In this document: positions 11,401 through 23,215 of the stretch, piece by piece | Layout of the letters: the number at the start of each line of letters is the position of its first letter | Position numbering within the stretch: the first letter of the stretch is position 1 | Origin: Catenaria anguillulae PL171 | Lineage: Eukaryota; Blastocladiomycota; Blastocladiomycetes; Blastocladiales; Catenariaceae | Direction of reading: 5' to 3' | Length of the DNA: 64,000 nt | Assembly: GCA_002102555.1 (NCBI GenBank) | Contig: MCFL01000006.1 | Location: 620,001 to 684,000 of the forward strand | Position numbers and translations under genes: made by a program | Notes under the pieces: model-generated | The model's input: the letters and a program-made list of their open reading frames with translations, nothing else | What the model was told of the DNA's origin: nothing | Databases searched by the model: none

Positions 11401-14400
11401 ATGTCCCGAAGACCAAGCCGAGGTTCACAGGTGGAGCGTGTCGCCGCCGTCGCGATCGGCCACGCCAACGCCGGCTGCGATTGAGAGAGAGCGGGAGAGG
11501 GAAAGAGCCAAGAGTCGGTCCAGGTCCAGGTCCAGGTCAAGGTCGCCGTCGGCCTTCAATCCGCCTATTGTGATGGCTGGCCCAAGTCCCGTGTCGCCCA
11601 TGGATTTGGTGTTTGCGCCCAAGGAAGCCATCGAGGAGGAAGAAAACAGCCGGGTACATCAGGAGCCCATGATTCAAGAAGAGGAAGTGCCCGAGTCAAG
11701 TGACCCCTTTGTTCAGCAGGACGAGGACCAGGATCCGCAGTACGAGCAGGCTGTTGATCAAGAGGAGGACTCTTACAGCGCGTATGATGGCGAGGAGCAC
11801 ACCCAAAGCGAAGCCGATCAAGAAGATATCCGGAAGCAGTCACGCCGCCCGAGGTCTCACGCACACCCACGCTCGCGCAATTTGCATACCCGTCATCAGG
11901 CGACGACTCGGGTAGCCAAGCCCCGACTCCACGGGCACAGTCGCCTGCCTCATTCTCGTCCCACAGCGACACGTACACCCTAGGGCCTCAGCAGCGCTCG
12001 TCGCGGTCGCGGTCGCCTTCGCCTGCGGGCGCGCGGGCAAGCACGCCAAAGGCGTCGTCCTTGTCGCCAAAGGCAGTGCCAGCGTTTTCGTTTACGCCCC
12101 CGACACCCGTCACGGTTCAGCCGGCACCGGTAGCAGTAGCGGGCAAGTTTTCGTGGGCAGCCATTGTCAAGGGAGCCGACGAGGTGCAGGCTCAGGAACA
12201 GGCCGAGGGGCAAGAAGCAGAGCACGATGACGGGCAACGGTCATTGGATGCGTTTGAAGAGCCTGTGCCTGGCTTTGATGTGACGGGCGAGGACGAGTAT
12301 GTCTTGGACGAGTACGAGCGAGTGGAGCACGATGATGATGAGGAACATGTGCAAGAGGAACAGGAGCAAGAGTCGACGGATTTGCACATTGCGGGCTTGA
12401 CCACGGGCTACTCGACATCGACCAGTTTGACGGATTATGACGATATGTCGCAAGACTTTCAACCGCAGCGCACCGATCAGCTGCACGACGCATATGCCGG
12501 ATTCAGCCAGGGTTCCTCATCGACCTCGTCGTCCTTCCCTGTATCACCACTATCAAGTACCGACGACGACGAGATGCGCCGCCCAAGTTCTCCCATTGCT
12601 ACCGATCCCCCAACGGCCACCTCATTCTCGTTCACATCGCCAACACCCACCCCCATTCTGCGCACAAAGGCAGCGTCGCCTGCCCTTTCCTCGTCGTCCT
12701 TCAACTCGCAGCCAAAGACGGACGCCATCGGCATGCCCTTGCACGTCTCGTTTGACCCGGCCCTCGCCAGCGACAGCAGCGGATCGATCGAAGTTTCGAG
12801 CTCCTCGGACGAAGACACGGACGGCGAAACGGGCACGCAAAGTTCGGTGCTTGGGCCCAGCGCCTCTGGCTCCAGTAGTGTGGGGGCCGTGACCATGGCA
12901 CCAACGCGGTTTGCTGTTCGCGGGTCGGATTTCGCCGCAAGTAATAGTAGTAGCGAAGAGGAGGAAGACGAGGACGATGGGCAGGATGAGGAGCGGCCAC
13001 GCGGAAACATGATGATGGGCGACGCGGACGACAGCGACATCCTGCCACCTGGCATCGTAAACTTGGGCTCGTTGCCTGTTGTTGGCGCCGATGAGGCCGA
13101 TTCGCCGGCTGAAGAGGAGCAGGACGCGACACCCAAGGTCTCGCGCGCACGCTTGTTCCGTGGCCGCGGCGCAGTGGGCGAGGAGGACGAGGAGGCCGAT
13201 GTTTCGGTTGTGCACGGCCCGATCCCGAACGTGGGCGACATGAGTCGGATTGAAAAGTTTGATGATGGCGACGAGTCCATGATGTCGCTCGGCCAGGTTG
13301 AGGATGTGGATCCCGCAGAAGAGATCATGGATCAGACCGGGTTTGACCAGGATGACGACGTTGAATTGTATGGTGATGGAGCAGTGGACAAGGCTTCAAC
13401 TCAGCAGCAATCGCTCGAGGTGTCGGGTGATGGTTTTCCAGTTTCGACGCCGCGCCAGCGGCCAACATCGCCCTTGTCAACCGGCTCCTCGTTCTCGGGT
13501 GCACATGCAGAGACTGTGTTTTCAGCCGGTTCCCCTCCACGCCAACACCTTCATCACGCCGCAAATCGTCTCGCTCGCGCTCTCGGTCACGCTCCCGCTC
13601 CCGTGCGCGGTCGCCGCCAAAAACCCCATTGGGCGTGTCGACCACCGCTGCTTCCATTCATTTGTCGGCAACGCCTCCGATTGACGGCGCTGTGGCCGGT
13701 ACCGTTGACACGTTCAGTCCCACGAGTCTGGGTAGCGCGCAACTCAAGTCGTCGCGACCAGTGTCGTCTTCGCTTTCGTCGTCGAGGTCGGTTGAGCTCG
13801 ATGCTTGGACTGAAGTCGCTGGTGGTGTGCACCGTGATGATCCAGCAAATGACCGGCCGCTGACGTTGGCCAAGACGCCGACGACGAATCGTCGCCCATG
13901 GATGTTCAAGACGAGCTGTTTGCCGAGCAATTTGCCGCGCAAGAGGACGAGCATGGTGCTGAAGAAGAGGACGTGGTCGAAGCTGGCGAAGATCTTTTGG
14001 ATGGACCCATTGACGGTGAGGCTGCTGAGGCGAAGGACATTGAGGTCGAGTCGGTTGAGGATGTGTTTGGCAACGAGTCGGATTCAGAGGAAGAGGTGGT
14101 TGAGCAGGTGGTACCCGACTTTGAACCTGACGCTGTCGAGGATGGCGACGGCCACATCGTCTCGGACCGAGAGGAACCACATCAAGACGAAGACGTGTTT
14201 GATCAAGGCGATATCAAGGATCCCGAGTGCGAACCGGTCATGGACGCTGGCGCGCTCGACCTGTCGACCGCGAATGCGACTGGCGAGCCGACGGGGCTGC
14301 CCGGCGACATTCCAACGACGACGACGAGGACTTGTTTGCGGATTGGGGCTGGAAGAGTGAGGCGCTCGGCCAAGGCGGTTATGACCAAGGCGACGACGAT

Positions 14401-15216
14401 GACGCACAATACGAGCGGCAAGACGAGTCAGCTCCCAGCGGTTCTGTAGCTGGTCCGTACGGTGCCATTGACCAATCGTACGAACTTGTTGCCGACGATG
14501 CGGATCAAGCCGAGTTTGGGGCAGCAGCCAGCCCAATTTCGCCCAGCCGTGCTGGCCAGAGGCGACGGTCCGCGAGCCGTGATCTCACCATTGGCTTGAT
14601 TGCAGCAACCACGGGCATGTCGCTTTCCGACTCATTTGCCATGGATTCACCGCCGCCCATTTTCAGCTCGAGCGAGAGCAGTACTGGGTCCGCATCGCCA
14701 CCGTCTTTCATGTCGAGGCAAATGGACGCACCTGTGTGCAAGAGGATGATGCTCAAGGGCATCCGTTGATCAAGTGGATGACGCTGACGTGGAAAAGCAG
14801 GTTGGGGGGCCACTTGGATGAGTTTTCGTATCGCGATACGCCTGTGTCGCAAGTGTTTAGTGCGCCGATTGACGAGGAAGATGCCGATTTCCCCGAGCTG
14901 CCACCGCTTCCGTCATCGCCGACGCATTCGGGTATGGAAGAGGAGGAGAGGAGGAGTACCGAGCACAGTTGGGCAGTCCCGTCTCGCCGGATGAGGGTGG
15001 CAGTGAAGGGATGGCGACGAGGACCCGGATCGCGCGTTTACTCCACAACCGGCGAGCGGCCCGCCGTCGCCCACGAAACCGTCGTCTGGTGCGAGCTCGC
15101 CCAAGTCGGCAACCGGCAAGAAGGGTGGCAACAAGTCGGGCAAGTCCCCGAGAGGAGGCGGAAAGAAGGGTGGCGGGAAAAAGCAGGGCGCAGGAAAGGG
15201 CAAGCTGAAGTGGTGA
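8464..15216 (+). CDS. Very long protein: helical/TPR-like N-terminus plus giant disordered tail
   Basis: Family not recognised. ATG 8464; introns at about 8655-8724 (CAAG-type donor, CCCAG acceptor) and 8795-8866. Residues 1-90 look TPR-like (A-A-L-A-Y-F-Q-L-G-A-F-E-Q-A-I-P-L-L, I-A-L-N-L-A-E-A-L-H-N-H). A long helical region follows to about 10850. The rest is low complexity: Ser/Pro-rich, three RS tracts (about 11490-11560, 11998-12030, 13560-13610), long acidic stretches, and a basic Gly/Lys tail ending at TGA 15214-15216. Coding sense changes frame near 9400, 11430, 11840, 13520, 13890, 14310 and 14760 with no splice sites, so the model is broken. If those are one-base assembly errors, the product is about 2,200 residues. 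It could instead be two neighbouring genes split near 11430. Confidence 0.55.
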
Positions 15217-15612
15217 AACGAGGATGTTGTGCAGCGATTGTTTGAGTATTTTCATTCCAGACTGCCAGCATAATCCCATGGCTGATGGCGTTCTTTAGCT
15301 CAGTGTAACATCGTGCTGTATATTCCATTTGAAATCTGTTCTTGACCTGGTGACTGGAACTGTTCGTGAGACATCAAAGAAACACTGTCCGATGCTCCAG
15401 GGGCTTGAACTAAGAGAGTTCATTTTGCTGTGCTTATCAATATCCTTTTTGTCCGTCCGCTCTCTGGACAATTCGCACAATTCTTTCCCCAAAGCAATTG
15501 GTTCAGTTTTTACCATGCAAGTCCACACGCTTATCCCCTCCGCGCAAGCGCAAGCGCTCAATGCCAGGTTGACGCCGAAGCTATTCCAAACGTAACAAGG
15601 AAAAGAAGGACA
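15217..15612. other. Intergenic, nothing recognised
   Basis: About 400 bp between the long gene's stop and the next putative coding region. Base composition drops in GC and open frames are short. No RNA gene or repeat seen. Confidence 0.35.
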
Positions 15613-16419
15613 CGGCATGTCTCCGTGCAACCTGGTTGGCCGACACTGCGTCCTCGCTGGGCTTCAAGCTCACCACGAATGCATCCACCGCTCCCGACGC
15701 AAGCTTCAGATTGCCGCTCACGGAAACGCCAAGGAATACAGTGACATGATCGTTTCGGAATCCCAAGATGCGGTTACTGCTCACCTATGTATGCACTTGA
15801 GTTGTTTCAGGAACATGTTCACCCAGATCCTTCAGCACACTCTACGACGCCCAAGCAATTGAGCTCGTCGACCGTTCCCAACTGCGCTTGGCCTGTGGAT
15901 CAGTGACGATGAATCCGGCGTGTGTGCGTGCCGGCCGGCGCTGTCTTGCCGCGCCTGGTTGCATGACAGCCCAGGGTTTACCGGCCTGGTCGTTTATGCG
16001 CGCCCGAAATGTGCGATTGGCGATGTCCTTGGAGCGACAATGGCATGCTATCGTCCACGTTGCGTACGCTCACCATGCATTTGAATTCGGCACCAGTCGC
16101 AACCGATCACGCAATCCCTCGCCGAACTCGACTGTTTCGTCAGTTTGTGTGCAATTCCTTCGGCATTGAGGACACTCATTTGGGAGAGCACAAGCTGTCG
16201 GTGTTTGCTGCCTCAAGCGACCTGGAGCATTTTCTGCACGATGACAAGATGCTTCCAAACATGGTCTGGAACTTGTTCGACCTTGGCGCTGAGGACGTTT
16301 CGCGCAAGGGTTTGGGACAGGAGCGCATGATGAAGGATAAGAAGGTGGCAGAAGATATCTTGTACCACCTGAAGGCGTTCATGAAGAGCAGAGTTGTCAC
16401 CAAAGGCCCCTCAGAGTAA
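15613..16419 (+). CDS. Hypothetical protein, exon structure unresolved
   Basis: The best supported part is the 3' section, about 16120-16419, which reads R-L-F-R-Q-F-V-C-N-S-F-G-I-E-D then L-P-N-M-V-W-N-L-F-D-L-G-A-E-D and a helical C-terminus ending in TAA-like stop at 16417-16419. Upstream, natural-looking pieces occur in different frames (for example S-L-G-F-K-L-T-T-N-A-S near 15660), so introns or base losses interrupt it. No family recognised; the start is a guess at the ATG near 15616. Confidence 0.35.
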
Positions 16420-16722
16420 TGTGTTCCTTTGCATGATTGTATGTCGGCTGTATTGCTAAAACTTGCGCCCGACTTGCTAAATGCCATGGTGGTGAAAGAC
16501 AATTGCTGCTCGCGTCAAGTCTCGCGCGTCAGGGCAATGTGGTGGCACCAATCACGTGTGCTGGGTGCGGTCGGATAGACTTTGTGCTGTGCCAAGGCCC
16601 ACCAAAGTCGGCGCCGTTGCCGCCCTGCGTTCGCCCTCCCATGCCTATAGGCTATATGTAGCCCGCACGGCCGCACGACACATATTGCAGCGCGCACACG
16701 AGGACCCGACTTGCAACCCCGC
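16420..16722. other. Intergenic with TATA-like site before a C2 gene
   Basis: A CTATAGGCTATATGTAG-like stretch lies at about 16645-16663, some 60 bp upstream of the ATG at 16723, a reasonable core-promoter position. Nothing else recognised. Confidence 0.3.
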
Positions 16723-18343
16723 CATGTATCCCGGCATCCAATCCCAGCAACAGCAGTACCAGTCCGGCCCGAGCACTGCGCCGACCTTATCGGTCACCTG
16801 TGGTCCGTCATTCACCTCGCTTATGGCACCTACGGCTCGCCATGGCAGCGAACCGCCCGTCGACGAGCACATATCCTGCTGGTGCCGTTCTCATCGCTTC
16901 GCGTCGTCGAAGCAGAAGGAAGAGTGATCATGATTGTGCATTGACGTGGTCATTGCCGCCGTCGGCGGCGTCGAGACACATGCCAAGGTAGGATGGCACT
17001 AATGTCAGATCGTCCATGTTACCTTTCCTGCTATTCCAGTTGAGGCGCAAGGACTTCCCTCAAAATCAATGCTCGGTTCGTTATTGTTGCCGCCCAATTC
17101 AATTCGCGTGCTGTAGTGCGAGCTGACCCGACTCAAAAATGCACCCCCAGACAAGCTTGACGCCTACGCCAAGCTCACAGCGGTCTCGACTCAGCAGTCA
17201 TTCCAAACCAAACCGCATGACAACTCGGGTGCGACCCCGCGCTGGAACCAGACGTTTGCCTTCAATGTTCTGCAAGGGTTTGGGCGCATCCACATTGAAG
17301 TGTGGGATTCCAACATGGGCGCCGACGAGTTTGTATGCACGGGCGAGGCCGATGCCTCGCGTGCTCTTCAGACTGGATCCGACGATGTGTGGGTCGACAT
17401 GTTGAGCAAGTCGGGCAAGCAGGCAGGAAAAGTGCACTTGCGGCTCGCCTTCAACAATCCGGTTCATACTAGTCTTCATTTGATCCTCACGCATCGTTGA
17501 GCGGTTTCGAATGTTAATCTCCACTTTTTGTTACAGCATCAGCAGCAGCAAATGGCACCAGGTAGCGGTCAACAGTTTGCGGGTTCCGTTCCGCAGCCGT
17601 TCACGGGTGCTCCACAACCATACACTGGCGGCCAGTACCCTCCGGCCGCCCCCTACGGTGCTCCGCCCGCTGGGCCTTTGGGCGGCCCACAACCGTTCCC
17701 GCCTTCGCCCTATGGCGCGCCTCCCGGCCCGCCAAACCCTTATGCCAACATCCCTCAAGCATACCCGCCGCCTCCCAACGACCCAAACAACCCCTTGACT
17801 GGTGGCGACCCGCGCTTTGCTCACGCGACGCCGCCTCCGTACTCTGCCGGCCCAGGCTATGCGCCGCCGCCTGGCGGATACGATCAAAAGGCGAGCTACC
17901 CGCCGTCACGTCCCAGCAACCACAGGGCGGATACGCGAGCTACCCGCCCCACAAGGTGCCAGTTACCCTTCACAGCAACCCGGAGCCGGCGCGAGCTACC
18001 CACCTCAGCAGTATCAGCAACAACCACAGCACGCGTCTTCATCGTCTTCGGCGCATGGGTCCGCGGCCAAGGTCCCACACGCGGTGGTGGTGGCGGTATG
18101 GGCATGCTGGGTACCGCCGCTGCGATTGCTGGTGTCGCTACCGTTGCGGCGGGCGCCGCGTATGCGATGGGCGGACCGCACAAGATGGCCAAGATGGGGA
18201 AAATGGGAAGAAGAGCAAGAAGGGCAAGAAGATGAAGAAAATGAAGAAGATGAAGTATGGAAGGAGTGATGGGAGCGGAAGCGATTCAGGGAGTAGCGGG
18301 TCGTCGGGCAGCAGCGGGTCGTCGGGAAGCGATTCGGATTGAT
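16723..18343 (+). CDS. C2-domain protein with hydrophobic segment and Lys-rich tail
   Basis: Starts M-Y-P-G-I-Q-S-Q-Q-Q-Q; the first exon ends T-L-S-V-T-C then a phase-1 donor, the same place as in the two paralogues at 43.2 and 44.5 kb. The C2 core is at 17150-17460: K-L-D-A-Y-A-K-L, W-N-Q-T-F-A-F, V-W-D-S-N-M-G-A-D-E-F, V-H-L-R-L-A-F. The second Ca-loop is D-S-N-x-x-A-D-E, so calcium binding may be weak. An intron near 17460-17537 leads to a Pro/Gly/Tyr-rich linker (G-G-Y-A-S-Y-P-P type), a Gly/Ala segment (G-M-L-G-T-A-A-A-I-A-G-V-A-T-V-A-A-G) and a K-K-M-K-K-M-K tail ending in (G-S-S)n. At least three one-base shifts lie between 17890 and 18230 while the sense continues. Probably a membrane-associated phospholipid-binding protein. 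Confidence 0.75.
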
Positions 18344-18753
18344 TGACATCGTTTGTGAATTCGGATGATTGGCTTTGTGTGCCGGCCGAGCTTTTGTTGT
18401 TGGTGGATTCTCTTGGGAGGTTTTCCAATCGATTATGTGTTGAATATCACATTCTGAGTCAGTTTGTAATGCAATGGCAGCCATGCAATTCAGGTCTGCC
18501 TTTTGCATGGTTCAAGTTGTCTTTGGCCGTTGCAGAATGCTGCGCAGCAGCACACGCGCAGTTCGCGAGAAACGGCTTCACTTTCACGTTCAATGTCCAT
18601 CCATTCGACTTCCACAAAATGGCGACTGCCATCCAATGAATCCCTCGGCACAGAATCAAGTACCACCTCTAGCAACAGCTTTTTGTGACCCCCATCAACG
18701 CATCGCCATTCCATCCTCGTCCTGCAACCCAACTGGGCCAAAGCATCCCTCAA
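18344..18753. other. Intergenic between two C2 genes
   Basis: About 410 bp; contains the 3' flank of the upstream C2 gene and the promoter of the next. No clear element beyond short A/T-richer tracts. Confidence 0.3.
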
Positions 18754-20091
18754 ATGTCACAACACTCGCCGCGTTCGCGCTCAGAGTCATCCTCATCGTC
18801 GTCCACTCACGCCAGCTCCTCGGCCACCAAAACCGGGGGCAGCAGTCATGACCATAATGATACTCCATCGATTGGCCTGCTCGAAGTATACATTGCGTCC
18901 GCCCGCGACTTGCGGCCGCCAACGCTCGTTGCCCACCTGTCCAAACTCAATCCGTACATCAAAGTCACCCTCGGCTCGCAATCACACTCAACGGCAACAC
19001 CAGCGGCAACATCCACGACTTGGTCATCATGTCCCGCGTGGGACGAGTATGCCACGTTCATGGTGTCGGAATCCGCGCGTTTGCTTCGTGTCGAGTGTTG
19101 GGACCGCGGTCGGGTCGTCGCCGATTCACTGCTTGGATACGGCGTGATTGAGTTGGACGCCGTGTTAAAGGCAGAAAAGTGTGTGACGGGATGGTTTGGG
19201 CTCAAGCATTCCGGAAACGGAAAGGAGGTTGCCAAAGTTCAGCTGCATTTGGCGTTTTACCCAAAGGTATTTACGTGTGAGATTTCGTCTTTTTCAACGC
19301 TCTTCTGGTTCACTTGACTCAATCTCCTGCCGTTCGCTCGCTTGCAGGAGGTATCCAAACAAGGCCGTGTCCACGCACCTGGGCTCGCCATGTCGCCCCT
19401 GTGCCTCGCATCTGGATCCTCGTCTGCCGCCAACAACTCACGCAGCACAATCTGTGTCAGCAGCCTTGCTTCCGCTTCAACGCAGCTCGTTCACACACTG
19501 GATGATGTTGGCGAGTCGAGGAAGCCGACGTCGTCGATTCGTCCATTGTCAATGGCGGCCCTTTATCAAAGTGGACGCGACCGGCATGCATCGTCCATTT
19601 CTGATCTCAATGCAACAAGTGGGGTCAGCTTGGCACCAAGTGCATCGGAGGCCGGCGATCAGCGACCATTTCGGCCACGGCAGCGGAGCTCGATTTGCTT
19701 TGATTTGAATGTCGAGCCAGATCAACATTCACTGGATGTGCCTGTGAAGTCGCCAACCGGTCAGGAGATGGCGGCTCGTGCGCCAGCCCGGCCGTATCCA
19801 TTGGCTCCGTTTGCACCAACAACTTACTCGCCAGCAATTCCAGCATTTCCCGCATCGCCCGCTTGCGCTGAACAGCCACCCGAGTTTTTCCACCTGGATG
19901 AGCTTGCCCTGGAGGATTCACAACCCAACCTTGAGCCCGATCTCAAGCATGAGCCCGAAACTCCGGCTATTGCAACCGCTGAATCATTCCCTACCACCTT
20001 GCGACTCGCCGACTTGGCGGCGCCCTCCTCTCCTCCCGCGCCGCCGCTACCGCGTATACCCCCGGCATTCTCGCAGCGGCCGTTTGGGTAG
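18754..20091 (+). CDS. C2-domain protein with long disordered tail
   Basis: Two exons, 18754-19266 and 19348-20091, join in phase 0 across an 81-bp GT..AG intron to give 418 residues. The ATG at 18754 opens M-S-Q-H-S-P-R-S-R-S followed by a Ser/Thr/His-rich leader. C2 core: L-L-E-V-Y-I-A-S-A-R-D-L, N-P-Y-I-K-V-T-L, W-D-E-Y-A-T-F, L-R-V-E-C-W-D-R-G-R-V-V-A-D-S-L-L-G. The usual D-P-Y is N-P-Y and the D-x-D loop is D-R-G, so key calcium ligands are missing. The second exon is disordered (Pro/Ser/Ala). It stops at TAG 20089-20091, which overlaps a donor-like GTAGGT; the gene may instead continue into exons at 20440-20680. Confidence 0.8.
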
Positions 20092-20439
20092 GTAAGGCCT
20101 ATTGGGATCAGGTTGCGCTATGCGGGTCAAATGTTGTTTGGCGAGTGCGAAAGTTGGTTGCGTCCTCGTGAGTGTTTACACACGCCTTCTTTCCGATTGG
20201 TTTTCATTGTGCGTCGATGGGATTTGCATTGCTGTACCAAGTCCATGATGAATGTGAATGACTTGGTCAGTAATCGAAACCGCAGCCATGTACATAAAAG
20301 TATGTGTGTTATGATACATGAATTCTTCACCTCTGCCTGGCCTTGTGTTTGCTGCGGTCACGGAAAATTCGTCGCCCTTGGAGGGCAGATGATCACGTCC
20401 ACCGTACGTATACGAGATGATGAACCTGTGTGTCCGTAG

Positions 20440-20680
20440 GTGTTTGGGGAGGACGTTGATTTGCTCGCTGCGGTCCTACCGTTCATGGAGGTAAGCACAT
20501 GTCCACCTCCACCGTAGATCTAATAACTGATCACAGAACATGGTCGGCCGCGGCTCGCTCTTCTGTCGTCGTAAAATTGAGCTTGGTATTTGCAATGGCG
20601 CTGAGAAGCTGGGGGTTCTGGCGCCGCCCCACTTGTCGTCAAGCATCACATATGATAAGTACTGTACTGTAGTGATGTGA
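20440..20680 (+). CDS. Orphan 3' exons, possibly end of the upstream C2 gene
   Basis: After an acceptor (CCGTAG) at 20439, the frame V-F-G-E-D-V-D-L-L-A-A-V-L-P-F-M-E runs to a strong donor (GAG|GTAAGC); the next exon (ACAG|AAC) stays in phase, N-M-V-G-R-G-S-L-F-C-R-R-K-I-E-L-G-I-C, to TGA at 20678. The protein sense and paired splice sites suggest real exons. The upstream partner is unclear: joining to the C2 gene needs a 350-bp intron and one restored base. Confidence 0.35.
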
Positions 20681-21463
20681 CTTGTCTCAAGTTATCTACA
20701 TATGCAGGTGGGTCGTGTCGATCTGATTCTATGACCAAAACAAGGCCGCCCATATATGCGACAAAGCGCCACTCGCATGCATGTGCAGGTTTTCTAGAAC
20801 AAACCCGACCCGATCACAAACAAGCCGCAGCAAAGTCATGGGGCTTGTGTCAAGGTGCGGACACAAACTTGGTCATCGCGTCGAAAAGCAACTGTCCCTT
20901 CCAAAATGGGCTGCTGCGGCCGGCGCATGCATGCATGCGAACAAAATGAGACAGCCATGTCGTGTCTCACCTTTTGATCTCATTTGGGCGGGTCTGCACG
21001 CAAGCTCTTCCACCCTGCATCTGGCCACGTGGGGCTTTCGATGATCCCCTCTGCCTCTATCGGATACCATTCAGCCTTTGTGCATCTGCCCTTCCTTTTT
21101 CGGGCAGCCAGAGTGGCCCACGAAAAGCCCAAGAGCCACTGAACAATCACGTTGGTAATTTTGGAAGAGCGCCTTGTCAAATTCCGATCCCAAATTGAAA
21201 GCGGGAGAGTGTCTACAAAACCGGCCTACCGCCCTCGACCGCAGCCATCCACCACGTCCGACATAGTTCCTTATAGACTGGCCACCACAGCCATCCCTCT
21301 TATACATACCTACATTCTTCCACGAGTCACGACGCTTTCTCTCTTTTCAGATTCGCCGGGATCTCCAACTCCTCCCACCACCATCCCACACCTCGTTTTC
21401 TTCCCATCTCATAGACCGACCTGGTTGTCGCTAAACCACTGCAACCTGCCTTGCTTTATTCAT
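20681..21463. promoter_or_regulatory. Long upstream region of the first elicitor gene
   Basis: 780 bp without a gene. TTATAGACTGG at about 21270 and CTTATACATACC at about 21300 are TATA-like and precede a pyrimidine-rich 5' leader up to the ATG at 21464. No RNA gene seen. Confidence 0.35.
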
Positions 21464-23215
21464 CATGAAGCTTCTTCCCGTCACGTCGATTCTCGTGTTG
21501 TACTTGGCTCTTGCCATCCAACTGGCCAACGGTGAGGCCTTTGAGGATTCCAACTGTTCCCCGACCAAACTCCCCCGCCGCCCGTGCAGCCGCCCGTCAA
21601 GCCGCCCGTCGTTGTGACCCCGCCGACCAACGGCACCAACACGACCGCGCCCATCACCCCGCCTGCGACCAATGTCACGCTGCCCATCAACGGCACCTTG
21701 CCCCAACCACCCCATCAACGGCACGCTTCCCATCACCAACGGTACTCTCCCGGTCCCGATCGACCAGCTTCAACCTGGCAAGCCCGGCAAGGAGACCCCC
21801 GTTGCGCCTGTTGCCCCCGTCGCGCCCGTCGACCTTGGTGTCTCGCCCAACAAGCCCTACGTGCCCTACACGCCGCACATCAACCCGCAAGTCGCGCCTC
21901 CTTGTCGCACTACAACCCCGTGTACGGTGCCGAGATCCCCAAGCGGCCCAAGTGCAAGCCCAAGAACAAGGGCAAGGATGCCGCTGCTGGCAAGGCTGGC
22001 AAGAAGTTGCAAGAGCGCGACGTGTCGCTTGCCAACTTCACGCCCAGGAACGACATGGAGAAGCTTGAGTTCTACTTTGGCCAGCGCCTCATGCGCAACA
22101 TCGACAAGCTCCCCGCCAAGGCCAACTTTGAGCCCACTCCTTGGCCGAGTAGCTACTTCCCAACCCATCGCGACTCAATCAACGCTCGCTGGACCCGCGA
22201 CGAACTCCCCGCCGCTGACAAGTACGCCAAGGCTTTCGGTCTCAACGTTGCAAAGTTCCGTGAATCCGTCTCGCGCCACAACGGTGTCTTGTCGCAGTCC
22301 GGTCGCAAGCCTTGCTCGTCCAACCAAGACTGCCGTGGACTCAACGACGGGTCCGTGTGCTCCAAGCGCGATGGCGAGGCCCGTGGCTTCTGTATCCCGA
22401 CCTGGTTTGGAATTTGCCATTCCTGGGCCCCCGCGGCCGTCATGGAACCCGAGCCGAGTGCCCCATCACCAAGAACGGTGTCACTTTCCGGCCGTTTGAC
22501 ATCAAGGTTCGTTCCCTTCATTTCTTGTCTCACATTGACACGCGTCGCTCAAACTAACACATGTACTTTCACGTAAACACAGGCTCTTGTGACTCTTGCT
22601 TGGGACGGTGCCCGCGCCCCGACCATCTTCACTGGCAAGCGCTACAACGGTCCCGAGGACGCTCCCAAGGACAAGTTTGGCCGCTTCACCGATGCCGCCT
22701 ACCGTGATCTCAACCCAGGTTTCTTCCACATTGCCATGTCCAATCTTCTTGGCCGGTACCGCAAGTCGTTTGTCGTCGACGTGACTGCCTCTGCCGAAGT
22801 CTGGAACCAACCAGTACGCGGATTTGAAGTGCTCGAAAAGACCATCATGTCCCCCGAAAATGCTGCGCGCCGCTTCTACAACACCAACACGTACCCGTTC
22901 AACGATAAGGCCAAGTCGATTGCATTTGTCAAGACCAAGTTCACGTGGATTGTTGAGGCGGGCGAGGACGGTGCGCTCGTGTCGACGGGCCGCGTCAAGG
23001 AGTACATGGACTCGCGCGACTACACTTACTTGCTCGAGCTCGACGGCGCACACAACATTATCGGTGGCGAATGGATCAAGGAGTCGAACGGCGAGCATCC
23101 CGATTTCTTGTGGTTTGCTGCTGCGCGCCCCGACATTAATGCCGTGACCAAGGTTGGCCTCACGTACAGGCATGTGCGCGAGCTCTTGGATGCGTCGGCC
23201 AATGCCCGTTGCTAA
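21464..23215 (+). CDS. Secreted transglutaminase elicitor (PEP-13 type), copy 1
   Basis: Starts M-K-L-L-P-V-T-S-I-L-V-L-Y-L-A-L-A-I, a clear signal peptide, then a Pro/Thr-rich linker with several N-x-T sites. The catalytic region matches the Phytophthora GP42 transglutaminase-elicitor family: F-Y-F-G-Q-R-L, D-K-Y-A-K-A-F-G-L, C-I-P-T-W-F-G-I-C-H-S-W-A-P (candidate nucleophile Cys), G-V-T-F-R-P-F-D-I-K, F-V-V-D-V-T-A-S-A-E and V-W-N-Q-P-V-R-G-F-E-V-L-E, aligned with the PEP-13 epitope. One 76-bp intron (22507-22582). Four one-base losses (near 21550, 21705, 21900, 22455) interrupt the frame; restoring four bases makes exon 1 divisible by three, and comparison with copy 3 confirms the last. 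Family members cross-link Gln to Lys outside the cell. The function in this fungus is inferred. Confidence 0.85.
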
